Below are positions 46,609 to 58,215 of a stretch of DNA of 64,000 bases, one piece after another (position 1 is the stretch's first letter; every line of letters starts with the position of its first letter). The stretch is from Bradyrhizobium zhengyangense (lineage in GTDB: Bacteria; Pseudomonadota; Alphaproteobacteria; Rhizobiales; Xanthobacteraceae). Made by a program: the position numbers and the translations under genes. The stretch lies in the NCBI RefSeq assembly GCF_022012435.1, contig NZ_JAKLUA010000006.1, positions 248,001 through 312,000 of the forward strand. Reading direction: 5' to 3'. A model generated the notes under the pieces. That model had not been told where the DNA came from. It made no database searches and worked only from the letters and a program-made list of their open reading frames with translations.

Positions 46609-48129
46609 ATGATGAACTACGGGGATGATCGGACGGGCGTGCGCATTCGGGGGAAGCGCGCAAGCTCGTTCTGGGCAGGGGCCATGTTGCTGCTGGGGCT
46701 GGTCGCAGCTCCCGATCTCGTCCGCGCTGCGGATGCACCGGTCGGAGACCAGGCGCCGATGCAGGCGCCGGACCTCGGCGTGGCGCCTGTTGCAACCATT
46801 GCGCCGGCCAGGATGCGCTCGCTGTCGCTTGGCGTCGGCAAGTCGGTCGTGATCGACCTGCCGCGCGAGGTGAAGGACGTGCTGGTGGCCGATCCCAAGA
46901 TCGCCAATGCGGTGATCCGCTCGTCGCAGCGCGCCTATATCATCGGCGCCCAGGTCGGCCAGACCAACGTGGTGTTCTTCACCGCCGACGGCCAGCAGGT
47001 CGCCTCCTACGACATCGCGGTGAAGCGCGATCTCAACGGCATGCGCACGGCGCTGCGCCAGTCCCTGCCCGGCGTGCAGATCGAAGGCATCGGCGACAGC
47101 GTGATGCTGACCGGCTCGGTGTCGAGCCCGGTCGAGGCCCAGCAGGCCGGCGACGTCGCCGCCAAGCTCGTCGGAGGCCCCGACAAGGTGGTCAACAACA
47201 TCATCGTGCGCGGCCGTGACCAGGTGATGCTGAAAGTCGTGGTCGGCGAAGTTCGCCGCGACATCGTCAAGCAATTGGGCGTCGACCTCAGCGCCAGCCT
47301 CAATGCCGGCACCGCGGTCGTGAACTTCAACAATTCGAACCCGTTCTCGGTCTCCGGCGGCCCGCTGGTCAGCAGCAACGGGCTCGGCGTCACCGGCCTC
47401 GCCAAGGGCGTTGCCACCGTCAACGCCACCATGCGCGCGATGGAAACCGCGGGTGTGATGCGCACGCTGGCCGAGCCGAGCCTGACCGCCATCTCGGGTG
47501 AATCCGCGACCTTCGTCGCCGGCGGCGAATTCCCGATCCCCGGGGGCTATGCCTGCGATCCGGTCACCCATGTCTGTACCACCCAGGTCACCTACAAGAA
47601 GTTCGGCATCTCCCTGAACTTCACCCCGGTCGTGCTGAGCGAAGGACGCATCAGCCTGCGCGTGATGACCGAGGTCTCGGAGCTGTCGAATACGAACTCG
47701 ATCACATTGACCCAGGCGGTGTCCGCGACCTCCAACAACTCGATCACCATCCCCTCGCTCCAAACCCGCCGCGCCGAGACCACGCTGGAAATCCCGTCGG
47801 GCGGCTCGATGGCGATGGCCGGCCTGATCCAGCAGCAGACAAAGCAGGCGATCAACGGCCTGCCCGGCCTCGACCAGGTGCCGATCCTCGGCGCGCTGTT
47901 CCGCAGCCAGGACTTCGTCAACAACGAGACCGAGCTGATGGTCATCGTGACGCCCTATGTGGTGCGCGCGGTCGCCCAGAAGGAATTGTCGCGGCCCGAC
48001 GACGGTTTTGCGCCCTCCTCGGATGCGCAATCGGCGCTGCTCGGGCGCATGAACCGGCTCTACGGCATCGCGCGCCGCGTCGATCCGATCGACGGCGACA
48101 GGGGCGATTTCGGCTTCATCATCGACTGA
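46609..48129 (+). CDS. cpaC: Tad pilus secretin CpaC
   Basis: The 506-residue outer-membrane channel. Signal peptide (about 20-40), N-terminal BON/short domain (SLGVGKSVVIDLPREVKDVLVADPKIANAVIRSSQRAYIIGAQVGQTNVVFF), then the secretin core (RTLAEPSLTAISGESATFVAGGEFPIP, and C-terminal IPSLQTRRAETTLEIPSGGSMAMAGLIQQQTKQAINGLPGLDQVPILGALFRSQDFVNNETELMVIVTPYVV). Typical RcpA/CpaC. ATG 46609 with GGGGAC upstream; 46612 is alternative. Confidence 0.94.
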   Translation: MMNYGDDRTGVRIRGKRASSFWAGAMLLLGLVAAPDLVRAADAPVGDQAPMQAPDLGVAPVATIAPARMRSLSLGVGKSVVIDLPREVKDVLVADPKIANAVIRSSQRAYIIGAQVGQTNVVFFTADGQQVASYDIAVKRDLNGMRTALRQSLPGVQIEGIGDSVMLTGSVSSPVEAQQAGDVAAKLVGGPDKVVNNIIVRGRDQVMLKVVVGEVRRDIVKQLGVDLSASLNAGTAVVNFNNSNPFSVSGGPLVSSNGLGVTGLAKGVATVNATMRAMETAGVMRTLAEPSLTAISGESATFVAGGEFPIPGGYACDPVTHVCTTQVTYKKFGISLNFTPVVLSEGRISLRVMTEVSELSNTNSITLTQAVSATSNNSITIPSLQTRRAETTLEIPSGGSMAMAGLIQQQTKQAINGLPGLDQVPILGALFRSQDFVNNETELMVIVTPYVVRAVAQKELSRPDDGFAPSSDAQSALLGRMNRLYGIARRVDPIDGDRGDFGFIID

Positions 48130-48181
48130 CACCAACGGTTTTGGGGACCGGGGCGAGAAACGGGCAAGAGGGGACCAGGCG

Positions 48182-48916
48182 ATGACGAGGACAGCAGATC
48201 GACGTCGCAATTTGCGCATCGCGCTCGCGCTGACGGGGCTCTCCGTCATGCTCGGGGCCTGCAACACCACAGGCGACGTCGTCACCACCCAGACGGTGCC
48301 GACCGACTACCGCATGCGTCATCCGATCGCGGTGCAGGAAGGCAAGCGCTCGATCGTGATCTTCGTCGGCAAGTCGCGCGGTGGTCTGTCGGCCGCGCAG
48401 CACGCCGACGTGATGGGGATTGCCCAGGACTGGGTCCGCGAAGGTACCGGCTCGGTCGTCGTCGACGTGCCGATCGACACTGCAAATTCGCGCGCGGCCG
48501 CTGCGACCTATCACGAGATCCGCGGCGTTCTGGGCAGCGGCGGCGTGCCGTCGCGCGCCATCGTGCAGCATCCCTATCGCCCCGAGGATCCCGGCCTGCT
48601 GCCGACCATCCGCCTGAGCTATTCCAAGATCACTGCGGTCGCCGGCCCCTGCGGGCTGTGGCCCGAAGATGTGGGGCCGTCGATCCTCGATCCCGGCTAC
48701 AACGAGAACCGGCCCTACTTCAATCTCGGCTGTGCCAGCCAGCGCAACCTCGCGGCCATGATCGACAACCCCGCCGATCTCGAGCAGCCGCGCGCGGAGA
48801 CGCCGGTCTATACGGCACGGCGCGACATCGCTTTCGACCGCTACCGCAAGGGCAATCCAACCGCGACCACCTATCCCGAGGCTGACAAGGCCAAACTCAG
48901 CGAAATAGGCAAATGA
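48182..48916 (+). CDS. cpaD: CpaD family pilus lipoprotein
   Basis: The 244-residue lipoprotein with lipobox LGAC after a signal (residues about 9-24), then YRMRHPIAVQEGKRSIVIFVGKSRGGLSAAQHADVMGIAQDWVREGTGSVVVDVP, a peptidoglycan/OmpA-like beta-alpha fold. CpaD helps place the secretin in the outer membrane. Its stop overlaps the cpaE start by 4 bp (ATGA), so the two are translationally coupled. Confidence 0.9.
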   Translation: MTRTADRRRNLRIALALTGLSVMLGACNTTGDVVTTQTVPTDYRMRHPIAVQEGKRSIVIFVGKSRGGLSAAQHADVMGIAQDWVREGTGSVVVDVPIDTANSRAAAATYHEIRGVLGSGGVPSRAIVQHPYRPEDPGLLPTIRLSYSKITAVAGPCGLWPEDVGPSILDPGYNENRPYFNLGCASQRNLAAMIDNPADLEQPRAETPVYTARRDIAFDRYRKGNPTATTYPEADKAKLSEIGK

Positions 48917-50202
48917 CGGGCATCGACGACGAAGAAGCGGGCGATCCGCAGCACCCCGACGAACACATTGCGCCGGTTCCCCGCATCTCGGTGCAGGCCT
49001 TTTGCGAGACCGAGAGGACGCTCGCCGCGGTGACCGCGGCCGGCCAGGATCGCCGTCTCGCCAAGGCGCATCTCACCGCCAAGAGCGGCGGACTTGCCGC
49101 GGCCATCGAAGTCTATGACACGATGCCGACGCCGAACGTCATCGTGCTCGAATCCGACGGCACGCGCGATATCCTCGAAGGTCTCGACGACCTCGCCGGC
49201 GTCTGCGATCCCGGCACGCGCGTGGTCGTGATCGGCAATCCCGGCGATACCGCGCCCTATCGTGAGCTGGTGCGGCGCGGCGTCAACGACTACGTGGTCG
49301 GCCCGGTCGAGACCATCGACGTGGTGCGCTCGATCTGCAGCCTGTTCTCGGCCTCGGAAGCCATCATCACCGGCCGCATCATCGCGGTGGTCGGCGCCAA
49401 GGGCGGCGTCGGCGCGTCCACGGTCGCGCACAACGTGGCCTGGACCATCGCGCGCGACCTCGCGCTCGATTCCGTCGTGATCGATCTCGACCTCGCCTTC
49501 GGCACCGCCGGCCTCGACTACAACCAGGATCCGGCGCAGGGCATCGCCAATGCGGTGCTGTCCCAGGACCGGCCGGACACGGCGCTGATGGAGCGCCTGC
49601 TCGCCAAATGCACCGAGCACCTCAGCCTGCTTGCGGCACCCGCGACGCTGGATCGCGTCTATGATTTCGGCGCGGAAGCGTTCGATGCGATCTTCGACAC
49701 GCTGCGCATGACCACGCCCTGCATCGTGCTCGACGTGCCGCATCAATGGTCGGCCTGGACCAAGCGCGCGCTGGTCAACGCCGACGACATCGTCATCGTG
49801 GCCGAGCCTGATCTCGCCAATCTGCGCAACACCAAGAACATGCTGACGGTGCTGAAAACGGCGCGGCCGAACGACCGGCCGCCGCTCTACTGCATCAACC
49901 AGGTCGGCATGCACAAGCGGGCCGAGATCGAGGTCAAGGCGTTCGCCAAGACCATGGAAAGCCAGCCGCTCGCGGTGATTCCGTTCGACTCGAAACTGTT
50001 CTCGACCGCGGCCAACAACGGCCAGATGATCGCGGAGGTCTCCAAGAGCCACCGCACCACCGAGCTGTTCCAGAACATGGCCAACCGGCTCGCCGGGCGC
50101 GGCGAGGTGAAGAAACCGAAGCGCTCGCTGCTCGGACCGCTGCTGAAGAGGCTGAAGGGCAAGACGGGGCGCGGATCCGCGCCGCATCGCAAGGCGTCGT
50201 AA
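48913..50202 (+). CDS. cpaE: CpaE-type ATPase (pseudoreceiver plus MinD/ParA)
   Basis: The 429-residue protein. N-terminal pseudo-receiver (residues about 30-145) without phosphorylation Asp set, then a deviant Walker A ATPase VVGAKGGVGASTVAHNVAW (about 158-176) and conserved VVIDLDLAFGTAGLDYNQDPAQGIANAV. CpaE localises the Tad machinery at the pole. No cpaF, TadB/TadC or pilin gene follows; instead the next gene is on the other strand. Confidence 0.93.
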   Translation: MTGIDDEEAGDPQHPDEHIAPVPRISVQAFCETERTLAAVTAAGQDRRLAKAHLTAKSGGLAAAIEVYDTMPTPNVIVLESDGTRDILEGLDDLAGVCDPGTRVVVIGNPGDTAPYRELVRRGVNDYVVGPVETIDVVRSICSLFSASEAIITGRIIAVVGAKGGVGASTVAHNVAWTIARDLALDSVVIDLDLAFGTAGLDYNQDPAQGIANAVLSQDRPDTALMERLLAKCTEHLSLLAAPATLDRVYDFGAEAFDAIFDTLRMTTPCIVLDVPHQWSAWTKRALVNADDIVIVAEPDLANLRNTKNMLTVLKTARPNDRPPLYCINQVGMHKRAEIEVKAFAKTMESQPLAVIPFDSKLFSTAANNGQMIAEVSKSHRTTELFQNMANRLAGRGEVKKPKRSLLGPLLKRLKGKTGRGSAPHRKAS

Positions 50203-50223
50203 ACACCCGGCAACGGCGGTGGA

Positions 50224-51000
50224 TTACTTCTCCGCCCGCTGCTGCTGCTTCTTCGCCAGCAGCTGCCGCAGCGCCGTGATCTTGGCCGCGGCCTGGTCGG
50301 GAGGCAAATCTGCCTTCACGAGGATTTCAGCCTCGGTCTCGCGGCCCTGCAATCCCAGCACCAGCGCGAGATTGGCACGGATCCGCGCATTGCTCTGATT
50401 GCGTTGATAGGCGCGGCCGAGCACCTGTTCGGCCTTCGGCAGGTTGTTCTGCAGCATGTATGACAGGCCGAGATTGGACAGCACCGTCGGCTCCTCGGGC
50501 ACGATCTTCAGCGCCGTAGCGTAATATTGCTGCGCTTCCTCGTTGCGGCCGAGCTGGTCGAGCGCCGCGCCCTGCGCCGACAGGATGCGCCAATCGGGAT
50601 CCTCGGGCGTATGCGCGCGGCCCAGCACGTCAAAAGCCTGCTGGAAATTTCCATTGTCGGCGAGCGCACGGCCGTAACCGGCGAGCAGCGCCTTGTTGCT
50701 GGGATGGGCGAGCACGGCCTGCTCGAACACGGCGACCGCCTGGGCGTGCTGGCCGCCGTCACGCAGCGCCTTGCCATATTCGAGGACGATATTGGGATCG
50801 TTCGGCTTGGCACGATAGCGCTCGCGCAAGGCGCCCATATCCGGCTTGCCATCGGCCGCGGCGACAGGCTCGGACCGGCCGCCGAGCGCGCCGGTCACGT
50901 CGTCCAGGCTCGTGGTCTGGCAGCCGCCGAGGGCAAGCACCGCGAGCGCGGGAAGCAGGAATCTCGCCGGGGACGAGGCAAGGGACGAACGCTTGGACAT
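50224..51000 (-). CDS. TPR lipoprotein, TadD-like
   Basis: The 258-residue protein with lipobox ALGGC (Cys27) and four to five TPR units from about residue 60 to 240 (for example NIVLEYGKALRDGGQHAQAVAVFEQAVL). TadD is the pilotin-like TPR lipoprotein of Flp pili. It converges on cpaE (21 bp between stops), supporting a Tad-related role, though it is on the opposite strand. The end KKQQQRAEK is Lys/Gln-rich. Confidence 0.8.
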   Translation of the reverse strand: MSKRSSLASSPARFLLPALAVLALGGCQTTSLDDVTGALGGRSEPVAAADGKPDMGALRERYRAKPNDPNIVLEYGKALRDGGQHAQAVAVFEQAVLAHPSNKALLAGYGRALADNGNFQQAFDVLGRAHTPEDPDWRILSAQGAALDQLGRNEEAQQYYATALKIVPEEPTVLSNLGLSYMLQNNLPKAEQVLGRAYQRNQSNARIRANLALVLGLQGRETEAEILVKADLPPDQAAAKITALRQLLAKKQQQRAEK

Positions 51001-51083
51001 ACTCTGATCACCGCCGGCGGACTGATCAGAGATGCTTTGCCGATTAACGCTAAAGTCCGGTTAAGGACGCGTCCTTATGTGAC

Positions 51084-51329
51084 CTAGTCGGTAAATTCCG
51101 CACCGAATTCGCAGCCGATGCGCCAGCGCAGGCGGCATTGGCGGGAGTAATCCGGCGCGAAGATGATGGTGAACTGCGGCGGCACTTCCAGGAATTCCGC
51201 CACCACTTTCACGCCCCCGTCCGAGATATCGGTGATCGTGCAGTCCCGCGGCAGCGAGCCCGCGCCAAGATGAATCTTGGCCAGCCGGCTGCACACCCGT
51301 CGTTCGCTTCTGCGGCGATTTGCAAGCAT
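51084..51329 (-). CDS. PilZ domain protein (c-di-GMP binding)
   Basis: The 81-residue protein is one PilZ domain: RRRSERRV (the R-x3-R motif) at residues 4-11 and DISDGGVKV (D-x-S-x-x-G) near 34-42, both c-di-GMP contacts. It is a stand-alone c-di-GMP receptor. Its location next to the tad genes suggests control of pili or motility, which is inference. The small size is normal for single-domain PilZ proteins. Confidence 0.85.
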   Translation of the reverse strand: MLANRRRSERRVCSRLAKIHLGAGSLPRDCTITDISDGGVKVVAEFLEVPPQFTIIFAPDYSRQCRLRWRIGCEFGAEFTD

Positions 51330-51558
51330 TTGAATTGTTCACCCGTTAGATCACGGCCCATCCCGCACCTCTAGGAGTAGCGGACATTCGTTGGGATGTG
51401 CTGAGGAGAGCCGTTCGCATTCGAGGCGTAGTCGAAGCTTAGTGTCCTGGTCCCGTTTACCTGATGTTAGGAACCGCCGGGGCCCTCATCCATGTTCCCG
51501 TATTGTTCTTGTCAAATCAGTCCCGCTCTGCTACCCCTAATTGTGCAAGGGGGGCAGC

Positions 51559-53097
51559 ATGGTCCAGCGGGTTTCGACAGTCGCCTTTGAGGGAATCGAG
51601 GCCCGCGCGGTCGATGTGCAGGTGCAGGTCGCGCCGGGTCTGCCGGCCTTTGCCATCGTCGGCCTGCCGGACAAGGCGGTGTCGGAGGCGCGCGAGCGCG
51701 TCCGATCGGCGCTGATCGCTTCGGGGCTGGCGCTGCCGGCGCGTCGGATCACCGTCAATCTCGCACCCGCCGACGTCCCGAAGGAAGGCAGCCATTACGA
51801 CCTGCCGATCGCGCTCGGACTGATGGCGGCGATCGGTGCGATTCCGCCGGATGCGCTGACCGGCTTTACCGTGCTCGGTGAGCTCGGCCTCGACGGCTCG
51901 ATCGCACCAGTCGCCGGCGTATTGCCCGCCGCGATCGGCGCCAACACGCGCGAGGAAGGCTTGATCTGCCCCGCCGCCTGCGGCTCTGAGGCAGCTTGGG
52001 CGAGCCCCGACATCGAGATCGTCGCCGCGCACTCGCTGATTCAGATCGCCAACCATTTCAAGGGCTCGCAGGTGCTGTCGCGGCCCGTGCCGAAAGTGCA
52101 TGAAGCCGCAAGCTCGCTGCTCGATTTGCGCGACATCAAGGGCCAGGAAAGCGCCAAGCGCGCGCTGGAGATCGCAGCCGCGGGCGGACATCACCTCTTG
52201 ATGATCGGCGCGCCCGGTGCCGGCAAATCAATGCTGGCCGCGCGCCTGCCCTCGATCCTGCCGCCGCTGTCGCCCGGCGAACTGCTCGAGGTCTCGATGA
52301 TCGCCTCCGTCGCCGGCGAGATCGAGGGCGGCGCGCTGACATCGCGGCGGCCGTTCCGCTCGCCGCATCATTCCGCCAGCATGGCCGCACTCACCGGCGG
52401 CGGCGCGCGCGCAAAGCCCGGCGAGATCTCGCTGGCGCATCAGGGCGTGCTGTTCCTCGACGAGCTGCCCGAGTTCGATCCGCGCGTGCTGGATTCGCTG
52501 CGCCAGCCCTTGGAGAATGGCGAGGTGTCGGTGTCGCGCGCCAATCACCGCGTCACCTACCCTGCCCGCTTCATGCTGGTCGCCGCGATGAATCCCTGCC
52601 GCTGCGGCAATGCGTTCGAGCCCGGCTATGCCTGCAAGCGCGGCCGCATCGACCGCTGCACCGGCGATTATCAGGCGCGCATTTCCGGCCCGCTGATGGA
52701 TCGCATCGACCTGCGCATCGAAGTCCCTGCTGTCACCGCAGCCGATCTGATCCTGCCGCCAGCGACCGAAGGCTCCGCTGAGGTCGCCGCGCGCGTGGCG
52801 GCGGCGCGCGATATCCAGCTCGCGCGTTACGCGGAGGCGGGCCTGCCGCAGGTCCGCACCAATGCCGAAGCGCCGGCCGCGGTACTTGAGGACATCGCCA
52901 AGCCCGACGCGCAGGGGCAGAAACTGCTGCGCGATGCTGCCGAGACCATGCGGCTGTCGGCGCGCGGCTATCACCGGGTGCTGCGGGTGGCACGCACGCT
53001 CGCCGACCTCGATGGCGCGGACAGGATCGGCCGGCTGCATCTCGCCGAAGCGCTGTCGTACCGCGCACTCGCGGAGGATGTGCGCCAGCTCGCCTGA
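51559..53097 (+). CDS. comM: YifB/ComM-family AAA+ ATPase
   Basis: The 512-residue protein. Start at ATG 51559 behind AAGGGGGGCAGC. N-terminal LonC-like ChlI domain (GIEARAVDVQVQVAPGLPAFAIVGLPDKAVSEARERVRSAL), AAA+ domain with Walker A GAPGAGKSMLAARLPSILPPL (about 220-240), RSPHHSASMAALTGGG, FLDELPEF and the Mg-chelatase-like C domain (RGYHRVLRVARTLADLD). ComM helps branch migration in natural transformation in other bacteria; Bradyrhizobium use is unknown. A -35/-10-like TTGTCA at 51509 with 17 bp spacing is weak. Confidence 0.9.
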   Translation: MVQRVSTVAFEGIEARAVDVQVQVAPGLPAFAIVGLPDKAVSEARERVRSALIASGLALPARRITVNLAPADVPKEGSHYDLPIALGLMAAIGAIPPDALTGFTVLGELGLDGSIAPVAGVLPAAIGANTREEGLICPAACGSEAAWASPDIEIVAAHSLIQIANHFKGSQVLSRPVPKVHEAASSLLDLRDIKGQESAKRALEIAAAGGHHLLMIGAPGAGKSMLAARLPSILPPLSPGELLEVSMIASVAGEIEGGALTSRRPFRSPHHSASMAALTGGGARAKPGEISLAHQGVLFLDELPEFDPRVLDSLRQPLENGEVSVSRANHRVTYPARFMLVAAMNPCRCGNAFEPGYACKRGRIDRCTGDYQARISGPLMDRIDLRIEVPAVTAADLILPPATEGSAEVAARVAAARDIQLARYAEAGLPQVRTNAEAPAAVLEDIAKPDAQGQKLLRDAAETMRLSARGYHRVLRVARTLADLDGADRIGRLHLAEALSYRALAEDVRQLA

Positions 53098-53193
53098 TCA
53101 TCCCGCGCATCAACCCGGTGGTAACGAGTTTCCTTTACGCTCTGCAAACCATAAGGCCCATCAGTTCCATCAGGGCCTGGCGAGTAGCGTGTC

Positions 53194-53664
53194 ATGTTGC
53201 GTTTCAAGATCCTGGCCTCAGTGGTTCCCCTGTTGGCGGCTGCGGTGTTCGCCCGCAGCGAGATCGGATCGGTCTCGCAACCCTGCATCGCCCTCGGCGA
53301 CACCTCGGTCGAGCTGACCTCCCTGTTCTGGACCGCCGGCGTCCATGTCGCCTTCACCGACGATCTGTCGCGCGCCACGGTCCGGGTTCAGATCACCGAT
53401 GACCCAGATACTGCGGACTTCGCGGTCGTGGACGATGGTCTCGGTTCTGAGCCCGATTCCTGCCAGGCCAATCCAGCGAACCGCCTCATCACCATCGCAG
53501 CGCAACCTGTCGATGGTGGCCCGGTGATCTATCTTTCCACTGACGGCCCGGCCGATTACCGCATCTTTGTCCGCTCGAAGACGTTCTCGCCGCGCGAGGC
53601 CGCAGCCCTGATCGTCGGTGCTCATGGCGACCACAAGCGGCCCCTCCAGGCCGCCTCGCTCTGA
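53194..53664 (+). CDS. Small exported protein of unknown function
   Basis: The 156-residue product has a signal peptide (MLRFKILASVVPLLAAAVFA, residues 1-20) and two cysteines (PCIAL, DSCQAN) in a mostly beta sequence with VHVAFTDDLSRATVRVQITDDPDTADFAVVDDG. I do not recognise the family. It starts 97 bp after comM and ends 119 bp before the hybrid kinase gene, in the same direction, so it may be a ligand or partner of the sensor; that is speculation. Weak ribosome site upstream of ATG 53194. Confidence 0.6.
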   Translation: MLRFKILASVVPLLAAAVFARSEIGSVSQPCIALGDTSVELTSLFWTAGVHVAFTDDLSRATVRVQITDDPDTADFAVVDDGLGSEPDSCQANPANRLITIAAQPVDGGPVIYLSTDGPADYRIFVRSKTFSPREAAALIVGAHGDHKRPLQAASL

Positions 53665-53782
53665 CGCATTAATACCTCGTCAACCCTGTTTCGAGGCCAC
53701 CTCGAAGCCTCAAGCTGTTCGCAAGGTCGGCAGGACATCGTCGCGCACGGCGGTGGCAGGTTTCGGGTGAGAGTCGGGGTCG

Positions 53783-56014
<2,232 letters not shown>

Positions 56015-56134
56015 CCCGCGCTCTCTCCCCGTGGTGACGGGCGCGCCTTGCCCGGCCGACAATCTGCAATTGAAATCGAACCTGCTGTGCGTCATCATCC
56101 TGCGGGGGCTCGGTTTCCGTAGAGGATATCGCGC

Positions 56135-56767
56135 ATGAATGTGCTTTGCCGCCTCTTCGTCATTGTCCTTCTCGCCGCTAGCGCCCAGGCTGCCGTCGCA
56201 GCGGATACGACGGAGCTCATCGCCTCGCTAAAGCAGGGCGGCTACGTTCTGGTGTTTCGGCACACCGCGACCGACGACAGCCAGAAGGACGTCTATCCCT
56301 TCAAGTTCGACGACATGAGTGCCCAGCGCCAGCTGAGTGAAAAGGGCAGGGATATGGCGCGTCAGATCGGGGTGGCAATCCGGGAACGCGCGATTCCGAT
56401 CGGGAATGTCTACACAAGCCGCCTGAACCGCGCGATCGAAGCCGGCAAGCTGATCACCGGCAAGGAAGGCCAGGCAGTCGACGCATTGACGGACAGCAGC
56501 AACGCCAGCGCATCGGGAATGGCAAACCCCAGTGCCGCGAACACAAAGGCTGGAGCGGCCGTGCGCCAGCTCGTCGATCAATCGCCGGCACCAGGCACGA
56601 ACACCGTCCTCGTCACGCACAAGACGAACCTTGCCGATGCCTTCGGCAAGGACGCCGGAGACGTTCAGGAAGGCGAAGCCTTTGTCTACAAGGCCAGCGG
56701 CTCCGGCCCCGCGACTTTCGTGGCCCGCATCAAAGCCGCGGATTGGACGGCGAAGGCCGGCCAATGA
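56135..56767 (+). CDS. Exported histidine phosphatase-family protein
   Basis: The 210-residue protein with a Sec signal (NVLCRLFVIVLLAASAQAAVA, residues 2-22). The phosphohistidine motif is LVFRHT (near 40-45, RHG-like with Thr in place of Gly), then QLSEKGRDMARQIGVAIRERAIP, TSRLNRAIEAG and TVLVTHKTNLADAFG, matching branch 2 of the phosphatase superfamily. Likely periplasmic; substrate unknown. Divergence RHT is uncommon but seen in many such Rhizobiales proteins. It converges on coaA (12 bp gap). Confidence 0.82.
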   Translation: MNVLCRLFVIVLLAASAQAAVAADTTELIASLKQGGYVLVFRHTATDDSQKDVYPFKFDDMSAQRQLSEKGRDMARQIGVAIRERAIPIGNVYTSRLNRAIEAGKLITGKEGQAVDALTDSSNASASGMANPSAANTKAGAAVRQLVDQSPAPGTNTVLVTHKTNLADAFGKDAGDVQEGEAFVYKASGSGPATFVARIKAADWTAKAGQ

Positions 56768-56779
56768 TGGGCGGCGAAG

Positions 56780-57736
56780 CTACAGCCTTCTGAGCGCCAC
56801 GCTCTCCACCGCGTGATCCGCGGCCTTCTTCAGGATCAGCGTCGCCCGCGGGCGCGTCGGCAAGATGTTGTCCTCGAGATTGGCGAGGTTGGTCCGCTCC
56901 CAGATCGCGGTGGCGGTGGCGATCGCCTCCTCGTCCGACAACAGCGCATAGCGGTTGAAGTAGGACTTTGGATTGGTGAACGCGGTGTCGCGCAGTGCCA
57001 GGAAGCGCTTGATGTACCAGTGCCGCAGCGCCTCTTCGTCGGCGTCGATATAGACCGAGAAGTCGAAGAAGTCGGAGACGACGGGCACCGCCTTGCCGTC
57101 ACGCGGCAGCTTGCCGGTCTGCAAGACATTGACGCCCTCGACGATCAAAATGTCGGGCTGGTCGATCTCGGCCCATTCATTCGGCACGATATCGTAGGTC
57201 AGATGCGAATAAACCGGCGAGCGCACGTGCCGGCGGCCCGACTTGATGTCGGACAGAAAGTTGAGCAGCAGCTGCAGGTCGTAGCTCTCCGGAAAACCCT
57301 TCTTCTGCAAAATGCCTTGCTGCTCGAGCAGCGCCTTCGGGTAGAGGAATCCGTCGGTGGTGATCAGATCGACTTTCGGACGCGGCGACCAGCGCGCCAG
57401 CAGCGCCTGCAGCACGCGGGCTGTGGTCGACTTCCCGACCGCGACGGAACCGGCAACGCCGATGATGTAGGGCACCTTGCGGTCGCGGATATTGAGGAAC
57501 TGCCGCTCGGCGTAATACAGGCGCTGCATCGCATCGACATAGATCGAGAGCAGGCGCGACAGCGGCAGATAGATGTCCTCGACTTCCTTGAGATCGAGAC
57601 GGTCGTGCAGCGAACGCAGCCGGTCGAACTCGCCCGGCTCCAGCGTCATCGGCGTATCGTCGCGCAACCGCGCCCATTCTTCGCGCGTATAGACGCGGTA
57701 CGGATTATATAGCTGCTCGGGTGCGCGGATATCCAT
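56780..57736 (-). CDS. coaA: Pantothenate kinase type I
   Basis: The 318-residue kinase catalyses the first step of CoA synthesis. Walker [22 protein letters not shown] near residue 95-110, ITTDGFLYP (substrate Asp), [20 protein letters not shown], and conserved [24 protein letters not shown]. Feedback inhibition by CoA is known for this class. It lies at the end of the his cluster, 80 bp after hisE with a family D repeat between, so cotranscription is possible. Confidence 0.96.
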   Translation of the reverse strand: MDIRAPEQLYNPYRVYTREEWARLRDDTPMTLEPGEFDRLRSLHDRLDLKEVEDIYLPLSRLLSIYVDAMQRLYYAERQFLNIRDRKVPYIIGVAGSVAVGKSTTARVLQALLARWSPRPKVDLITTDGFLYPKALLEQQGILQKKGFPESYDLQLLLNFLSDIKSGRRHVRSPVYSHLTYDIVPNEWAEIDQPDILIVEGVNVLQTGKLPRDGKAVPVVSDFFDFSVYIDADEEALRHWYIKRFLALRDTAFTNPKSYFNRYALLSDEEAIATATAIWERTNLANLEDNILPTRPRATLILKKAADHAVESVALRRL

Positions 57737-57767
57737 GACGCGACCTTTCCGTTGGGACTCTTTAGTT

Positions 57768-57816
57768 GAGCATGATCTTTTCGGAAAACCGCTTCACACT
57801 TTTCCGGATCATGCTC
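57768..57816. repeat. Palindromic repeat family D, copy 1
   Basis: GAGCATGATC (57768-57777) and GATCATGCTC (57807-57816) outer arms; inner stem CGGAAAA/TTTTCCG (57782-57806). It directly abuts the hisE stop codon and lies before coaA. Confidence 0.85.
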
Positions 57817-58137
57817 CTAACCCTTACGCGACGCTTTCTCTTCCAACCCAGACATGTTCGTACGCTTGTCGAGGGCGGCTTCCACCTCTTCCAACTTTAC
57901 GCCGCGCGCCTTGAGCAGCACAAGGAAGTGATAGAGCAGGTCGGCACTCTCGGCGATCAGATGCGCGCGATCGTTTTCGACTGCTGCGATTACGGTTTCG
58001 ACTGCTTCCTCACCGAACTTCTTGGCGCAATGTTCGGCACCCTTGTCGAGAAGCTTGCGGGTATAGGAGGCCTCTCCACCGGAGGCCGCGCGGGCGTCGA
58101 TGGTCTCGGCGAGGTCATGGATCGTGAAACGCGGCAT
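57817..58137 (-). CDS. hisE: Phosphoribosyl-ATP pyrophosphatase
   Basis: The 106-residue enzyme converts PR-ATP to PR-AMP in histidine synthesis. Opening FTIHDLAETIDARA and metal-binding core SYTRKLLDKGAEHCAKKFGEEAVETVIAAVENDRAHLIAESADLLYHFLVLL. It is a stand-alone HisE, not a HisIE fusion; hisI must lie elsewhere. 78 bp after hisF, a gap that includes a small dyad ACAGGCC/GGCCTGT (58167-58190). Confidence 0.96.
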   Translation of the reverse strand: MPRFTIHDLAETIDARAASGGEASYTRKLLDKGAEHCAKKFGEEAVETVIAAVENDRAHLIAESADLLYHFLVLLKARGVKLEEVEAALDKRTNMSGLEEKASRKG

Positions 58138-58215
58138 CGGAATTACTCAGAAACATATCCGGCCAGACAGGCCTTTTCCCACCGGCCTGTGTAGCATTTT
58201 TACGAACGGGAGTCG

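Noticed and set aside
46528-48288. 586-codon minus-strand frame opposite cpaC
   Set aside because: It is a shadow of cpaC/cpaB, His/Asp/Arg-rich with no family features and no ribosome site.
58167-58190. Stem ACAGGCC/GGCCTGT between hisF and hisE as a terminator
   Set aside because: On the his coding strand no T run follows; the T run is on the other side, where no gene ends.
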